Assembly (NCBI GenBank): GCA_030043235.1
Contig: JASHYF010000099.1
Span: 1 to 6,160 of the forward strand
DNA from: Solirubrobacteraceae bacterium
GTDB taxonomy: Bacteria; Actinomycetota; Thermoleophilia; Solirubrobacterales; Solirubrobacteraceae
Direction of reading: 5' to 3'
DNA: 6,160 nt
Shown: piece after piece, positions 5,052 through 6,160 of the stretch
How positions within the stretch are numbered: position 1 is the stretch's first letter
Layout of the letters: each line of letters opens with the position of its first letter
The notes under the pieces: generated by a model
What the model was told of the DNA's origin: nothing
Databases searched by the model: none
What the model saw: the letters and a program-made list of their open reading frames with translations, nothing else
Position numbers and translations under genes: made by a program

Positions 5052-5750
5052 ATGGAGGCGGGGAGCACAACGGACGTGGTCGAGCTGCTCGGCCGGGTGC
5101 CGGTGTTCTCGGCGCTCGAGCCCCACGACCTCGAGCGGATCGCGCAGATGGCCGTTCCGCGGAGCTTTCAGCCGGGCGAGGCGGTTTTCCGCGAGGGCGA
5201 CTCCAGCGACACCTGCTACGTGGTGCGCGAGGGCCACGCGCGCGCCGTTCGCAGCCACGGCGACGGGCGCACGATCACGCTCGCCACGTTCGGTCCGGGG
5301 GACTTCTTCGGGGAGCTCGCGATGTTCGAGGATGAGCGCCGCTCGGCCACCGTGGAGGCGATCGAGCCGACGAGCGTGATAGGGGTGCTTGGGCCGGACA
5401 TGCGCCGGCTGATGGACGAGCGCCCGCAGATCGCCGCCCGCCTGGCGATCGCCCTCGGCAGGCGCCTGCGCGAGACCAACGAGCGGCTCTCGCGCCAGTC
5501 CTTCCAGACCGTGCAGAGCCGCGTCGCGGTCGTGCTCAGCGAGCTCGTGGCGCAGGAGATCGCCGCCGGCAGCGAGGGCGCGAACGTGCTCGTGCGCGCC
5601 ACCCAGGCCGACCTCGCTCAGCTCGCCGGCTCCTCGCGCGAGTCCGCCAGCCGCTTCCTTGCGGTGCTCGAGCGCGCCGGGGTGATCTCCCAGGGCCGCG
5701 GGCGCCTCGTCGTGCACGACCCGAAAGCGCTGCAGCAGTATGTCTTCTGA
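5052..5750 (+). CDS. Crp/Fnr family transcriptional regulator
   Basis: A 232-residue cytoplasmic regulator with an N-terminal cyclic-nucleotide-binding domain (about 10-125), a long dimerisation helix (about 126-150) and a C-terminal winged helix (about 153-225). The phosphate-binding cassette FGELAMFEDERRSATVEA (86-103) keeps the residues that contact cAMP in E. coli CRP: Glu88 and Arg97-Ser98. In the C-helix, RLRETNER (138-145) aligns with CRP RLQVTSEK, keeping Thr142 but with Asn143 for Ser128. The recognition helix SSRESASRF (194-202) keeps the Arg-Glu-x-x-x-Arg pattern (Arg196, Glu197, Arg201), suggesting a TGTGA-like half-site. No Fnr-type cysteine cluster is present; the only Cys is 55. 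I chose ATG 5052 over an in-frame GTG at 4998 because the extra 18 residues look unconserved. The Nudix gene overlaps its end. Cyclic-nucleotide binding is likely; targets are unknown. Confidence 0.9.
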   Translation: MEAGSTTDVVELLGRVPVFSALEPHDLERIAQMAVPRSFQPGEAVFREGDSSDTCYVVREGHARAVRSHGDGRTITLATFGPGDFFGELAMFEDERRSATVEAIEPTSVIGVLGPDMRRLMDERPQIAARLAIALGRRLRETNERLSRQSFQTVQSRVAVVLSELVAQEIAAGSEGANVLVRATQADLAQLAGSSRESASRFLAVLERAGVISQGRGRLVVHDPKALQQYVF

Positions 5751-6160
5751 GCCCAAGCGCACCCGCGCCAAAGCCAAGGCAACGGCGGGCAAGCGCAAAG
5801 CATCCGCCAGGCGCGGGCCGGCGGGATCCAAGTCACCGCCGCATGAGTTCTCCGCCGGCGGCGTTGTCGTGCGCGGCGATGAGCTCGTCGTGATCGTGCC
5901 CACGCGCCGCGCAGCCGACGGCTCGCGCGTGCTCGCGCTGCCCAAGGGCCACGTCGATCCCGGAGAGGCGCCGATCGACGCCGCCACGCGCGAGGTGCGC
6001 GAGGAGACGGGCGTGGTGGGCGAGCCGGTGTGCGAGCTGGGAGAGTCGCGCTACTGGTACCGGCGCGAGGGGCGCACGATCGGCAAGACCGTCGCCTTCT
6101 TCCTGTTCGAGTACGTGGACGGCGACACGATGGACCACGACGACGAGGTCGAGGAGGTGC
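5740..6160 (+). CDS. Nudix hydrolase, 3' end beyond the window
   Basis: The first 140 codons of a Nudix-family pyrophosphohydrolase, which cleaves nucleoside diphosphates linked to another moiety using a divalent metal. The Nudix box is complete: GHVDPGE (70-76), then REVREETGV (84-92), matching Gx5Ex7REUxEExGU. The preceding LPKGHVDPGE is the form seen in Ap4A-hydrolase/MutT-like members, so a dinucleoside polyphosphate or an oxidised nucleotide is plausible; the substrate is not shown. The catalytic domain starts at about residue 35 (HEFSAGGVVV) and is preceded by a basic low-complexity tail (residues 6-31, rich in Lys, Arg and Ala). The ATG at 5740 lies inside the end of the Crp-type gene (11-nt overlap), which implies one operon and possible translational coupling. 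The reading frame is still open at 6160. Confidence 0.9.
   Translation, partial: MSSEPKRTRAKAKATAGKRKASARRGPAGSKSPPHEFSAGGVVVRGDELVVIVPTRRAADGSRVLALPKGHVDPGEAPIDAATREVREETGVVGEPVCELGESRYWYRREGRTIGKTVAFFLFEYVDGDTMDHDDEVEEV

Noticed and set aside
4818..5987. Minus-strand open frame of 389 codons spanning the Crp-type gene and both neighbours
   Set aside because: It runs antisense through two well-supported genes and a promoter spacer, and its translation has no recognisable domain.

Overview
The window is very GC-rich, with strong G/C bias at third codon positions. It carries an actinobacterial-type Lhr helicase tail, a two-repeat TetR regulator, a Crp/Fnr regulator and an orphan secreted protein with an Ala/Pro-rich leader. 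Together these suggest an actinobacterium, most likely of the Thermoleophilia/Solirubrobacterales group. That placement is inferred from gene style, not from a marker gene.

Layout from left to right: (1) the 3' end of an Lhr-family ATP-dependent helicase gene (1-552). (2) A 236-bp, less GC-rich intergenic stretch (553-788) with an interrupted inverted repeat and a good actinobacterial promoter. (3) A 437-residue regulator with two TetR-like units in one chain (789-2102). (4) A glycerophosphodiester phosphodiesterase (2173-2916). (5) An 85-bp island of about 34% GC (2922-3006) made of five 16-bp-phased units and showing overall dyad symmetry. (6) Directly after it, a 461-residue AAA-type ATPase of the ATPase_2/DUF234 type (3008-4393). 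(7) A convergent gene for a secreted protein of unknown function (4403-4978, minus strand). Its stop codon and the ATPase stop codon lie in the two arms of one 9-bp inverted repeat. (8) A 73-bp divergent spacer, then a Crp/Fnr-family regulator (5052-5750) whose end overlaps by 11 nt the start of a Nudix hydrolase gene that runs off the window (5740-6160).

Most genes look like ordinary chromosomal functions: nucleic-acid repair helicase, lipid-headgroup hydrolysis, transcription control, nucleotide clean-up. The part most worth study is the ATPase with its AT-rich symmetric repeat array. The array appears to be the promoter/operator of the ATPase, the gene appears to be read without a ribosome binding site, and the ATPase has a C-terminal domain resembling PD-(D/E)XK nucleases in which the usual lysine is arginine. 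This looks like a self-contained single-gene module inserted between housekeeping genes; its role is unknown to me.
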